Part shown: positions 24,318-33,503 of the stretch, piece after piece
Numbering within the stretch: position 1 is the stretch's first letter
Layout: the number at the start of each line of letters is the position of its first letter
NCBI RefSeq assembly: GCF_004362525.1
Contig: NZ_SNXS01000002.1
Location: 1,106,160-1,170,159, forward strand
Direction: 5' to 3'
Length of the DNA stretch: 64,000 bases
From: Roseateles toxinivorans
GTDB taxonomy: Bacteria > Pseudomonadota > Gammaproteobacteria > Burkholderiales > Burkholderiaceae_C
Program-made: the position numbers and the translations under genes
Notes under the pieces: model-generated
Databases searched by the model: none
Seen by the model: the letters and a program-made list of their open reading frames with translations, nothing else
Told to the model about the DNA's origin: nothing

Positions 24318-27209
24318 GTGAGCAAGAACAACAATGGCCGCCGCAGTGAACCCGGTTGCCCGGTGCGTCTCAGCGCCACCCACGCGGCGGTCTGCGCCCT
24401 GCTGGCCCTGAGCCTTCCCGCCCATGCGCAGCCGGCACCGAAGCCGGACGGTGCCAACAAGCTGGACACCGTCGTCGTCACCGGCATCCGCGCCAGCCTG
24501 AAGCGGGCGCTGGACACCAAGCGCGACGCCGAGTCCATCGTCGATGTCGTCACCGCCGAGGACGTGGGCAAGTTCCCGGCCACCAATGTGGCCGAGGCCA
24601 TCACCGTGATCCCCGGCGTGAGCATAGACAAGGCCTTCGGCCAGGGCGAGAAGGTCTCGATACTGGGCACCGACCCGGCACTCAACCGCACGCTGCTCAA
24701 CGGCCAGGCGATTGCCTCGGGCGACTGGTTCATGTCCGAGCAGCAGGGCCGCACCTTCAACTACTCTCTGCTGGCGCCGCAGCTGGTCAGCAAGGTCGAG
24801 GTGCACAAGTCGCCCGAGGCATGGCTGGACGAGGGTTCCATCGGCGGCACGGTGAACATCTCCACCCGCAAGCCGCTCGAGCTAAAGGGCCTGACACTTA
24901 ACGGCGCGGTGAACTATCTGCACAACGACCGCATCGGGGGCGGCAAGCCGTCGGTGTCGGGCATGTTCGGCTGGAAGAACGAGGCCAACACCTTCGGCGT
25001 GCTGGTGTCGGCGCAGCGCTCGAAGGAGCAGATCCGCCGCGATGGCGTCGAGTCCTACGGCACCGTGCGCGGCAGCGACTACATCAACGGCCGTGGTGGC
25101 TCGCCCAACTCCGTCACCACCACCACCACCGACTGGTCGCAGAACCCGCCCGCGACGATGCCGCCGAGCTGCGTCGGGGCCTGCAAGACCACCTTGCTGG
25201 CCAATCCAAACGCCGTCACCCCCAATTCGATCAGCGCGCACTACTTCGACCAGACGCGGGACCGCGACACGCTGTCGCTGTCCTTGCAGGCTCGGCCGCA
25301 CAAGAAGCTGGACGTCGAGTTCAACGCGCTCGACGTCAAGGCCAAGTACGACAACATCACCCATTCGATGTTCGCCTTCAATGGCAACCCCTGGAACTCG
25401 CTGAACGCCTTGACCGACCTGAGCGTCGATGGCGGCGTCATCAACAAGGCCTCGTTCCGCAACGCGCTGACGGTCTATGACCTGATCAACCGCCGGGCCA
25501 CGGTGGACACCGACTCCTACGACCTGAAGCTCAAGTGGAAGGAGGACCGCTGGTTCGCCTCGGCCCATGCCGGCGCCTCCAAGGCCAAGGGCGGCACCGA
25601 CCGTCAGGTCTTCGGCGAGTTCCTTGGCAAGGCCAACTACAGCTATGACCTGAGCGGCGCTGTGCCCAAGCTGCAGTTCAGCGGCTACCAGACCGCGCCG
25701 ATCAGTGACATCGCCGCCCATATGGCGCCGGCCAAGACGGGCAGCCCCTTCAACGACCCGCAGGGCTTCCGCCTCGACGGCGGTGGCCCGGCCGGCGGCT
25801 GGCACACCAACCCGCCGACCGCCACCAACTGGGGCGCTGGCTGGGGCGGCAACATCGTCACCAAGCCGACCAGTGACCAGGAGAAGTACTTCCAGGCCGA
25901 CTTCGGCGTGCAGTTCGATGCGCCCGTGCATCAGGTCCGCTTCGGCCTCAAGCACCGCGAGCACAAGACCTCGCAGACCATGTCGGGCGTGTCGCTGGCC
26001 TCGATCAAGGGTTATGGCGACCTGAGCGCCACCCAGTTCGGCCCGCAATCGGTGCCCAGCGGCTACCTCGCCGGCTTTGGCGACGTAGGTGACCTGAGCA
26101 AGCGCTTCATGATCGACGGCTGGGCACTGGCCGACTACATCAACAGCGGCAAGTGGCTGGCGCCCTGGCAGACCATGCCGACCCCGAGCACCTTTAGCGA
26201 CCCGTCTTATGCCTCCAATACCTGGACGGTGAAAGAGAACGTCAACGCCGGCTATGTGCAGGCCGACTTCAGCCATGAGCGCCTGCGCGGCAATGTCGGT
26301 CTGCGTCTGGTGAAGACCGAGTCCGAGAGCATGGGCTGGGCTTGCACCGTCAACATCAGCCCCTGCCCGGCGGACAAGTACGGCCCAAGCAGCGTCAAGA
26401 AGAACTACACCAACACGCTGCCCAACCTGAACGTGGTCTATGACCTGAACGACAGCGTGGTGCTGCGCGGCTCGGCGGCCAAGGTGATCGCCCGCCCGAA
26501 CTACGGCGACATGTCCAGCTATCTGTGGATAGGCGACGCGACCCTGACCGGTGGCGGCGGCAACCCCGACCTGAAGCCCTACAAGTCCACCAACCTGGAC
26601 TTCTCGGCCGAGTGGTACTTCGCCCCCAACTCGATCGTGGCCGGCACGCTGTTCCACAAGAAGGTGGACGACTACGTGCTGATCACGACGCGCAAGGAAA
26701 CCCACTACAACCAGAACCAGCAGAAGGACACGGAATACGACATCTCCCGCCCCAGCAACGCCGGTAGCGCCACCATCAAGGGTTTCTCGCTCGCCTTCCA
26801 GACCAGCTTCAGCAACGGTTTTGGTCTGCTGACAAACTACACCCATGCAGACGCCAAGGCGGCAAGCGGCGGCCGGCTGCCGTTCAACTCCAAGCACCAG
26901 GTGACCTTCAGCCCGTTCTACGAGAACGACCGCTGGAGCGCCCGCACCACCTACTCCTGGCGCTCCAAGTACTACACCCAGGCCGATCGCGGCAACTTCC
27001 TGGTCACCGATGACTACGATTCGCTGGAAGCCAGCATCAACTTCAAGCTCACCGACAAGCTGACCCTGGGGCTGGATGGCATGAATCTGCTCGACAGCGA
27101 GTACCGGTCCTATGCCGAGGTGCCGGGTGTGGCCGCCACCGAGAAGCTGACCCGCGGCATCTACCGCACCGGCCGCCGCTTCATGATCTCGCTGCGCTTC
27201 GTCAACTGA
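24318..27209 (+). CDS. TonB-dependent receptor, chitin-locus type (1)
   Basis: A 963-residue outer-membrane transporter with signal peptide (ending LPAHAQ), a TonB-box-like segment LDTVVVTGIRASL, a plug domain (VVTAEDVGKFPATNVAEAI; VEVHKSP) and a beta-barrel that ends in an aromatic-containing strand (RRFMISLRFVN). This is the Caulobacter/Xanthomonas carbohydrate-type receptor. The GTG start at 24318 has AAGGAG seven bases upstream. Placed between chitinase and hexosaminidase, it most likely takes up chitooligosaccharides. Confidence 0.92.
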   Translation: MSKNNNGRRSEPGCPVRLSATHAAVCALLALSLPAHAQPAPKPDGANKLDTVVVTGIRASLKRALDTKRDAESIVDVVTAEDVGKFPATNVAEAITVIPGVSIDKAFGQGEKVSILGTDPALNRTLLNGQAIASGDWFMSEQQGRTFNYSLLAPQLVSKVEVHKSPEAWLDEGSIGGTVNISTRKPLELKGLTLNGAVNYLHNDRIGGGKPSVSGMFGWKNEANTFGVLVSAQRSKEQIRRDGVESYGTVRGSDYINGRGGSPNSVTTTTTDWSQNPPATMPPSCVGACKTTLLANPNAVTPNSISAHYFDQTRDRDTLSLSLQARPHKKLDVEFNALDVKAKYDNITHSMFAFNGNPWNSLNALTDLSVDGGVINKASFRNALTVYDLINRRATVDTDSYDLKLKWKEDRWFASAHAGASKAKGGTDRQVFGEFLGKANYSYDLSGAVPKLQFSGYQTAPISDIAAHMAPAKTGSPFNDPQGFRLDGGGPAGGWHTNPPTATNWGAGWGGNIVTKPTSDQEKYFQADFGVQFDAPVHQVRFGLKHREHKTSQTMSGVSLASIKGYGDLSATQFGPQSVPSGYLAGFGDVGDLSKRFMIDGWALADYINSGKWLAPWQTMPTPSTFSDPSYASNTWTVKENVNAGYVQADFSHERLRGNVGLRLVKTESESMGWACTVNISPCPADKYGPSSVKKNYTNTLPNLNVVYDLNDSVVLRGSAAKVIARPNYGDMSSYLWIGDATLTGGGGNPDLKPYKSTNLDFSAEWYFAPNSIVAGTLFHKKVDDYVLITTRKETHYNQNQQKDTEYDISRPSNAGSATIKGFSLAFQTSFSNGFGLLTNYTHADAKAASGGRLPFNSKHQVTFSPFYENDRWSARTTYSWRSKYYTQADRGNFLVTDDYDSLEASINFKLTDKLTLGLDGMNLLDSEYRSYAEVPGVAATEKLTRGIYRTGRRFMISLRFVN

Positions 27210-27215
27210 TAGCCG

Positions 27216-29393
27216 ATGTTGCCCCTGATGCCATGGCCGCGCGAGCTGACGTGCCTCGGGGGCCATTTGCCCGGTGCCACCGTTCCGGCGCTGCCGGGCA
27301 CGCGCTCGGCCCTGTCCGCATGGCCCGGCCTGCCCGGTCTGCGCCTGCTGCTGGACAGGCCCGACGACGGCGCACCGCCGCCGCCGGCGATGGACGAGGG
27401 CTACCGGCTGGCGGTGCGGCCGGACGGCATCGTGCTGCAGGCCGCGACGGTGTTCGGCGCGCTGCGCGGCTTGCAGACGCTGGCTCAGCTGCTTGGAGCT
27501 AGCACCGATCTGCCCTGTGTGGAGATCGAAGACGCGCCGCGTTTCCCATGGCGCGGCCTGCTGATCGACAGCGCCCGCCGCCATCTGCCGCTGCCGGTGC
27601 TGAAGCGCCAACTCGACGGCATGGCAGCCGCCAAGCTGAACGTGCTGCACTGGCACCTGACCGATGACCAGGGCTGGCGCCTGGCCTCTGACCGTTACCC
27701 GCAGCTGCAGGCCAAGGCCAGCGGCGGCGCGTTTTACACGCTGGACGAGGCCCGCGAGCTGGTGGCCTATGCCGGCGAGCGCGGCATCCGCGTCGTGCCT
27801 GAACTGGACGTGCCGGGCCACGCCACGGCCCTGGGCGCGGCATACCCCGAGTTGATGAGCGCCCCGGGCCCGGCCGCACCCGAGCGCGGCTTCGGCGTGT
27901 TCAAGCCCTGCCTCGACCCGCGCAAGCCCGAGGTGGCTGAGTTTCTGGAGCATCTGGTCGGCGAATGGGCCCAGGCCTTCCCCGACCCCTACTTCCACAT
28001 CGGCGGCGACGAGGTCGAACCCAGCCACTGGCTTGCGCTGGGCCTGGAGCCGGCACGCGCTCAAGCTGATTTCAATCAAGCCATGGCCGCGCTGCTGGCG
28101 CGCCATGGCAAGCGCATGGTGGGCTGGGACGAGATCGCCGGCCCCGATCTGCCGAAACACGTGCTGGTGCAATCTTGGCGCGGGCCCGACAGCCTGGCCG
28201 ATGCGGCGCGGGCGGGGTACGAGGTGCTGCTGTCGGCCGGCTTCTATCTCGATCAGCCGCAGACCAGCGCCTTCCACTGGCGCAGGCCGGTCCTGCCGCC
28301 GGTGGCCATGCTACCGATCCGCGAGATGCAGCAGCACTGGCGCCTGGATGTGCATTTGCGCGTGCAATGCCTGCGTGCAGAGCTGGGGCTGGCCCAGGCG
28401 GCTGATGGTACGTGGCAGGGCTGGATCGCCTTCGACGGCCAGGCCCGCCAACTGCTGGCCGATGTGCACTGGCGCGGCGCCGAGATGCCCGAGTTGCACT
28501 TTGCGCTCGACACCTGGATGGGCGAGACCGCGGCGCGCCTGCGCCTCGATGGTGGTGAGCTGCAGGGTATTGTTCGCATCGCCAATGTGCGCTACCCGGC
28601 AGTGGGCGAGGCGATCAACGCTGAGCAGCTGGCGCGACCGAGACTGCCCGCGACCTTGGCCGCGCCGGCCGCGCAGCGCGTGCTGGGTGGCGAAGCGGCG
28701 CTGTGGAGCGAGTTGGTGGACGAGCATTGCATCGATCTGCGGCTGTGGCCGCGGGGCTTTGCCGTGGCCGAGCGCTTCTGGTCCGACCCGGTGCCTGCCG
28801 ATGAGGCGGACTTCTATCAGCGCCTGGACGCCACCAGCGACTGGGCCGCGCGCAGCATCGGCCTTGCGCATCACGCTCAGCATGAGCAGGCCCTGCTGCG
28901 CCTGGCTGGCGCCTCGAACCTTGCAGCGTTGAAGATCTTCTGCGAGGTGCTGGAGCCCGGTGGCTACTACGCGCGCCAGCACGAGAAGAAGGCGGCCGGC
29001 CGCTACCACCTGGACGAGCCGCTGGACCGTCTGGCCGATGGCCTGCCGGCCGAGAACCGTGCGATGCAGCGGCTTGCCGCGGTGCCGCTCGATGCAGCGG
29101 GCCTTGCGCAGTGGCGCGCGCAGCTGCTGTGCTGGCAGGCCGAGCTGCCTGCGGTGCAGACGCTGCTGCCTACCCAGCCGCGGCTGGCCGCCCTGCGGCC
29201 GCTGGCGCCGCATTGGCAGGGGCTGTGTGTGCTCGGGGTTGAGTTGCTGCTTGTGATCGAGCAGGGCCGGGTCTTGCCTTATGCACGCAGAGCCGCAGCC
29301 CAGGCGCAGATCGACGCAGCCGCGGCCATGGTTGACGAAGTAGTGCTGGCCCTGGTCGCCCCGCTGGAGCGCCTGCTGGACGCCTGCCGATGA
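27216..29393 (+). CDS. GH20 beta-N-acetylhexosaminidase
   Basis: A 725-residue enzyme of glycoside hydrolase family 20. The catalytic pair Asp265-Glu266 lies in YFHIGGDEVEPSHW; FPWRGLLIDSARRHLPL and VLHWHLTDDQGWRL are further family hallmarks, and the N-terminal GH20b-like domain precedes the barrel. A middle part (about 395-470) is an extra beta-rich stretch inside the catalytic region, with the active-site LGGEAALWSELVDE after it. No signal peptide is seen, so it should act in the cytoplasm on imported chitobiose. Its TGA overlaps the ATG of the sugar-binding protein. Confidence 0.92.
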   Translation: MLPLMPWPRELTCLGGHLPGATVPALPGTRSALSAWPGLPGLRLLLDRPDDGAPPPPAMDEGYRLAVRPDGIVLQAATVFGALRGLQTLAQLLGASTDLPCVEIEDAPRFPWRGLLIDSARRHLPLPVLKRQLDGMAAAKLNVLHWHLTDDQGWRLASDRYPQLQAKASGGAFYTLDEARELVAYAGERGIRVVPELDVPGHATALGAAYPELMSAPGPAAPERGFGVFKPCLDPRKPEVAEFLEHLVGEWAQAFPDPYFHIGGDEVEPSHWLALGLEPARAQADFNQAMAALLARHGKRMVGWDEIAGPDLPKHVLVQSWRGPDSLADAARAGYEVLLSAGFYLDQPQTSAFHWRRPVLPPVAMLPIREMQQHWRLDVHLRVQCLRAELGLAQAADGTWQGWIAFDGQARQLLADVHWRGAEMPELHFALDTWMGETAARLRLDGGELQGIVRIANVRYPAVGEAINAEQLARPRLPATLAAPAAQRVLGGEAALWSELVDEHCIDLRLWPRGFAVAERFWSDPVPADEADFYQRLDATSDWAARSIGLAHHAQHEQALLRLAGASNLAALKIFCEVLEPGGYYARQHEKKAAGRYHLDEPLDRLADGLPAENRAMQRLAAVPLDAAGLAQWRAQLLCWQAELPAVQTLLPTQPRLAALRPLAPHWQGLCVLGVELLLVIEQGRVLPYARRAAAQAQIDAAAAMVDEVVLALVAPLERLLDACR

Positions 29394-30607
29394 AACGCAT
29401 GTTGACGGCTCTGATGGGAGCGCTGCCGCTGCTGGCTGCGGCCCAGCCGCTGGATTTTCTGCACTGGTGGACGTCCGGCAGCGAGGCGCAGACCCTGGCC
29501 GAGCTGCGCCAGACGGCGCGTGCGGCCGGCGTGCCCTGGCAGGAGTCGCCAGTGGCCGGTGCGGTGAATGCCAACACGCTGCTGAAGACGCGCTTTCTGT
29601 CCGGCCATCCACCGGCGCTGGCGCAGATCGACAAGGCCGTGGCGGTGTGGGGCGAGGCCGTGCCTCTGGCCGATCTGAGCGAGGTGGCCCAGGGCTGGCG
29701 CCAGGTCTTGCCACCGGTGATCGCGGCCGAGCTGCAGTACCAGGGCCGCACCGTGGCCGTGCCCATCAATGTGCACCGGCTCAATACGCTGTGGTGCAAC
29801 CTGGCGCTCTTGCAGCGTCACGGCCTGGAGGTGCCTCGCACCTGGGAGGCCTTCTTTGCGGCTGGCGACAGATTGAAGGCCGCAGGTGTGATCCCGCTGG
29901 CCATCGGCGGCTCGGTGGGCCAGAAGTTCAGCGTGTTCGCCGATGTGGTGCTGGGCCAGGGCGGGCCGCAGTTCTTCCGCCGAGCGCTGGTCCACGGCGA
30001 CGCGGCCCTGCTGGCCGGCCCCGAGATGCTGCAGATGCTGCGCGACTTCAAGCGCGTCAAGGCCTATACCGATGCTGGCCAGGCGGGGCGCGACTGGTCG
30101 GTGGCCACCGCGCTGGTGATTCAGGGCCGCGCGGCGATGCAGCTGACGGGCGACTGGGCCAATGGCGAGTTCCTGAAGGCGGGCAGGGTGGCCGGGCGCG
30201 ACTATGACTGCACGCCGGCACCGGGACACGGCGCGCTGCATTACTTCGAGTTCGACCGTATCCTGTTCTTCAAACCGGCGAGCGCGCAGCAGGCGGACGA
30301 TCAGCAGCGCCTAGCCGCGGCGCTGATGCAGCCGGCCGACTCGACCCGCTTTGCCCGCGTCAAGGGCGGCATACCGGTGCGTGTCGATGCCGACCTTGCA
30401 GGCTTCAATGCCTGCGCCCGGCGCTCGCACCAGGACTTCAGGGCCGGCAGCGCCGATGGCAGCCTCACGCTGGCGCTGGGTGCGCAGCTGCCCGAGGCCA
30501 CGCATGGTGCCTACCGCGATGTGATTTCGGCCTTCTGGGCCAGTGACAAGATGACGGCCGAGCAGGCGCAGCAACGCCTGCTCAGGGCCTCCAGGGTGAT
30601 CGATTGA
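29390..30607 (+). CDS. ABC transporter sugar-binding protein
   Basis: A 405-residue extracellular solute-binding protein of family 1 (MalE-like) with a short signal peptide (MKRMLTALMGALPLLAAAQP). FLHWWTSGSEAQTLAEL after the cleavage site and MQLTGDWANGEFLKAG are typical of this family. It shares four bases with the hexosaminidase gene and four with the next permease gene. The ligand is probably chitobiose or another GlcNAc oligosaccharide (context). Confidence 0.9.
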   Translation: MKRMLTALMGALPLLAAAQPLDFLHWWTSGSEAQTLAELRQTARAAGVPWQESPVAGAVNANTLLKTRFLSGHPPALAQIDKAVAVWGEAVPLADLSEVAQGWRQVLPPVIAAELQYQGRTVAVPINVHRLNTLWCNLALLQRHGLEVPRTWEAFFAAGDRLKAAGVIPLAIGGSVGQKFSVFADVVLGQGGPQFFRRALVHGDAALLAGPEMLQMLRDFKRVKAYTDAGQAGRDWSVATALVIQGRAAMQLTGDWANGEFLKAGRVAGRDYDCTPAPGHGALHYFEFDRILFFKPASAQQADDQQRLAAALMQPADSTRFARVKGGIPVRVDADLAGFNACARRSHQDFRAGSADGSLTLALGAQLPEATHGAYRDVISAFWASDKMTAEQAQQRLLRASRVID

Positions 30608-31482
30608 AGAGTTATCTGGAACGTTGGCAGCCGCAACTGCTGCTGGCCCCATCGCTGATCGCGTGCCTGCTGTTCTTCTACGGCTTCATGCTGTGGACCG
30701 GCTGGATCTCGCTGACCCGCTCGGGCATGCTGCCCAGCAGCGAGTTCGTCGGCCTGCTGCAGTACCAGCGCCTGTTCGCCGACGAGCGCTGGCTGGGCGC
30801 CCTGGGCAATCTGGCGCGTTTCGCCACGCTGTTCGTGATCATCCCCCTGGTCCTTGGCCTGCTGCTGGCCATTCTGCTGGACCAGAAGCTGCGGGCGGAA
30901 GGGGCGCTGCGCCTGGTCTATCTGCATCCGATGGCGCTGTCGCTGATCGTCACCGGCACCGTCTGGCGCTGGCTGCTGGACCCCGAGCTGGGCCTGGCCC
31001 TGGGCGTGCGCGAACTCGGCTGGACGAGCTTTCGCTTCGACTGGCTGGGCGATGAAGACCTGGCCCTGTACACGCTGGTGATTGCCGCCGTCTGGCAGAT
31101 CAGTGGCTTTGTGATGGCGGTGTTCCTGGCCGGCCTGCGCGGCGTGGACGAGGCCATCGTGCAGGCGGCGCGGCTCGATGGCGCCGAAGGTTTCACGCTG
31201 TACCGCCGCATCCTGCTGCCCACCCTGGGGCCCAGCCTGTTCTCGGCCCTGCTGGTGCTGCTGCCGGCGGCGATCAAGAGCTTTGATCTGGTGGTGGCGC
31301 TGACCGATGGCGGGCCCGGCCACGCCAGCGAGCTGCCGGCGCTGTATATGTTCCAGATGGCCTTCGAGCGCAGCCGGCTGGGCCTGGGCGCGGCCAGTGC
31401 GATGGTGCTGCTGATGATGGTGCTGTCGGTGGCCCTGCCCTACGTCTATGCGCGTCAGCGCAGGCTGCGGAGCGCTGGATGA
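30604..31482 (+). CDS. ABC sugar permease, MalF type
   Basis: A 292-residue inner-membrane protein with six hydrophobic helices. The EAA loop is EAIVQAARLDGAEGFTLYRRILLPTLGPSLF. The start is a TTG at 30604 which overlaps the TGA of the binding protein (TTGA), with AGGGTG just upstream. It forms the channel with the next gene product and is driven by the ATPase at 32390. Confidence 0.9.
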   Translation: MKSYLERWQPQLLLAPSLIACLLFFYGFMLWTGWISLTRSGMLPSSEFVGLLQYQRLFADERWLGALGNLARFATLFVIIPLVLGLLLAILLDQKLRAEGALRLVYLHPMALSLIVTGTVWRWLLDPELGLALGVRELGWTSFRFDWLGDEDLALYTLVIAAVWQISGFVMAVFLAGLRGVDEAIVQAARLDGAEGFTLYRRILLPTLGPSLFSALLVLLPAAIKSFDLVVALTDGGPGHASELPALYMFQMAFERSRLGLGAASAMVLLMMVLSVALPYVYARQRRLRSAG

Positions 31483-32378
31483 CGGCCCCCATACCTGCCG
31501 TTCCACGTCAGGCCCCCCGAGGGGGGCAGGCAAACTCGGGAACGGCCCATCGTTTGCCTGTGATGCTCAGGCGCGGCTTGATCTATGCGCTGCTGGCGCT
31601 GTTCGCCATCTACTTCGCCATGCCGCTGCTGTTCATGGTTTTGAACTCGTTCAAGAGCGCGGCCGAGCTGCAGCAGGGCGGCTTTCTGGGCTGGCCGCGG
31701 GCACCCGATCTGGACGCCTGGCGCGAGGCCTGGAACGCGCTGGGGGGTGGCTTCAAGAACAGCCTGCTGCTGGCGGTGCCGGTGGTGGCCCTGTCCAGCC
31801 TGCTGGCGGCGTTGAACGGCTTCATCCTGTGCAAGCTGCGCTTTCGCGGCAGCGAGCTGGTGTTTGTGCTGCTGCTGGTGGCGCTGTTCCTGCCGATCAA
31901 GGTCTATCTGCTGCCGCTGGCCATCAGCCTGGCCAAGCTGGGTCTGGCCAAGTCACTGGGCGTGCTGATCGCCATCCACGTGATCTACAGCCTGCCGCTC
32001 GCTCTGTTCTTCCGCAATCACTACCTGGGCTTTCCGGACGAGCTGCTGCGTGCCGCCCGCGTCGATGGCGCCGGCTTCTGGGCGCTGTTCACGCGCATCG
32101 TGCTGCCGCTGTCCAAGCCGGTGTTCGTGGTGGTGGTGATTCTGCAGTTCACGACGATCTGGAACGAGTATCTGTTCGGCCTGGTGTTCACCGACAGCGA
32201 CAGCCGGCCGGTCACCGCGGCGCTGGCCCAGCTCGGTGCCAGCGGCGAAGGTGGCGTGCGCCAGTACAACGTGGAGATGGCCGCGGCCCTGCTGGCGGCC
32301 CTGCCGACCCTGGCGGTGTATCTGCTGGCCGGGCGGCACTTCACGCGCGGCCTGGTGGCCGGCGCGGTCAAAGGATAA
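31479..32378 (+). CDS. ABC sugar permease, MalG type
   Basis: A 299-residue permease with six hydrophobic helices and the EAA loop ELLRAARVDGAGFWALFTRIVLPL. The ATG overlaps the stop of the first permease (ATGA). The first 28 residues (AVPRQAPRGGQANSGTAHR and neighbours) are unlike a permease; they are encoded by a palindromic repeat (31495-31562), after which MLRRGLIYALLALFAIYF starts the first helix. An internal ATG at 31563 (MLRRG) could be the original start. Confidence 0.9.
   Translation: MTAPIPAVPRQAPRGGQANSGTAHRLPVMLRRGLIYALLALFAIYFAMPLLFMVLNSFKSAAELQQGGFLGWPRAPDLDAWREAWNALGGGFKNSLLLAVPVVALSSLLAALNGFILCKLRFRGSELVFVLLLVALFLPIKVYLLPLAISLAKLGLAKSLGVLIAIHVIYSLPLALFFRNHYLGFPDELLRAARVDGAGFWALFTRIVLPLSKPVFVVVVILQFTTIWNEYLFGLVFTDSDSRPVTAALAQLGASGEGGVRQYNVEMAAALLAALPTLAVYLLAGRHFTRGLVAGAVKG
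31495..31562. repeat. palindromic repeat inside the second permease gene
   Basis: GCCCCCCGAGGGGGGC (31512-31527) is a perfect palindrome, and CAGGCAAAC (31527-31535) pairs with GTTTGCCTG (31552-31560). Units of the form CCCCCCGAGGGGGG...CTCGGGAACGGCCC occur widely as short repeats in Comamonadaceae-like genomes (recall). Here the unit lies in frame within the first 28 codons of the permease gene. Confidence 0.6.
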
Positions 32379-32389
32379 GAAGAGAAAGC

Positions 32390-33496
32390 ATGACGACGAC
32401 AGGGTTGCGTATCACCGGCTTGAGCAAGGGCTTTGGCAATCAGGCCGTGCTCCAGCACATAGCCCTGGACATCGACGAGGGCGAGTTCCTGATACTGGTC
32501 GGCCCCTCGGGCTGCGGCAAGTCCACGCTGCTGAACCTGATCGCCGGGCTGGAGCAGGCCGACGTCGGCGAGATCCATATCGCTGGCCGCCGCGTCGATG
32601 GGCTGAGCCCCAAGGACCGGGACATTGCGATGGTGTTCCAGAACTACGCGCTGTACCCGAACATGACGGTGGCGCAGAACCTGGGCTTCGGCCTGGAGAT
32701 GCAGCGCTGGCCGCGCGCCGAGCGCGAGGCCCGTGTGCTCGAAGTGGCCGAGATGCTGCAGATCGTGCCGCTGCTGACGCGCCGGCCGGCGCAGCTGTCG
32801 GGCGGCCAGCGCCAGCGTGTGGCCATGGGGCGGGCGCTGGCGCGCAGGCCCAAGGTGTTTCTGTTCGACGAGCCGCTGTCGAATCTGGACGCCAAGCTGC
32901 GCGCCGAGATGCGGGCCGAGATCAAGCTGCTGCACCAGCGCCTGCGCACCACGGCGGTCTATGTGACCCACGACCAGGTCGAGGCGATGACCCTGGGCCA
33001 CAAGATCGCGGTCATGAACAACGGCCAGATCCAGCAGTTCGGCACGCCCGAGAAGATCTACCACCGGCCGGCCAATGTGTTTGTGGCGGGGTTCATGGGC
33101 TCGCCCGCGATCAACCTGCTGCCGGCCCAGTGGCTGCAGCTGGACGGCCGCGCCGTGCTGCGCCTGGCCATCCAGGGCGTGACCCAGGACTGGCCGGTGC
33201 AAGACCTGGCCCCGGGCGGGCGCGGCGCGGTGACCCTGGGCCTGCGGCCCGAGAACGTCTGCCCGGCCGAGGGCGAGGCGCCGCCGCTGGGCGCCCTGCG
33301 CGTGATCGCGCCGGTGCTGCTGATCGAGCCCACCGGGGCGGAAACCTATGTGGTCGTCGATCTGGGCGGCGGCCAGCGCCTGTGCGCCCGTTGCGCGGGA
33401 GGCAGCCGCGCCCGTGTGGGTGTGCCGCTGGCGCTGGATCTGCTGCCCGAGGGGCGTTCGGTGTTCGATGCCAAGAGTGGCCTGCGCCTGAATTGA
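32390..33496 (+). CDS. ABC sugar transporter ATPase, MalK/UgpC type
   Basis: A 368-residue ATPase with Walker A GPSGCGKST, Q-loop VFQNYALYPNMTV, signature LSGGQRQRVAMGRAL, Walker B VFLFDEPLSNLD and H-loop VYVTHDQVEAMTLG, followed by MalK-type OB/TOBE domains (about residues 240-368). It energises the two permeases upstream. The ATG at 32390 follows an AGAGAAAG purine stretch. It closes the operon that begins with the chitinase. Confidence 0.93.
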   Translation: MTTTGLRITGLSKGFGNQAVLQHIALDIDEGEFLILVGPSGCGKSTLLNLIAGLEQADVGEIHIAGRRVDGLSPKDRDIAMVFQNYALYPNMTVAQNLGFGLEMQRWPRAEREARVLEVAEMLQIVPLLTRRPAQLSGGQRQRVAMGRALARRPKVFLFDEPLSNLDAKLRAEMRAEIKLLHQRLRTTAVYVTHDQVEAMTLGHKIAVMNNGQIQQFGTPEKIYHRPANVFVAGFMGSPAINLLPAQWLQLDGRAVLRLAIQGVTQDWPVQDLAPGGRGAVTLGLRPENVCPAEGEAPPLGALRVIAPVLLIEPTGAETYVVVDLGGGQRLCARCAGGSRARVGVPLALDLLPEGRSVFDAKSGLRLN

Positions 33497-33503
33497 GCTC
33501 GGC

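Noticed and set aside
24882-28277. 1131-codon open frame antisense to receptor and hexosaminidase
   Set aside because: It spans two well-supported genes on the other strand and shows no domain; a GC-skew artefact.
31448-32390. Upstream extension of the sugar ATPase
   Set aside because: The frame stays open but its sequence is the shadow of the permease; the ATG at 32390 starts the conserved ATPase.
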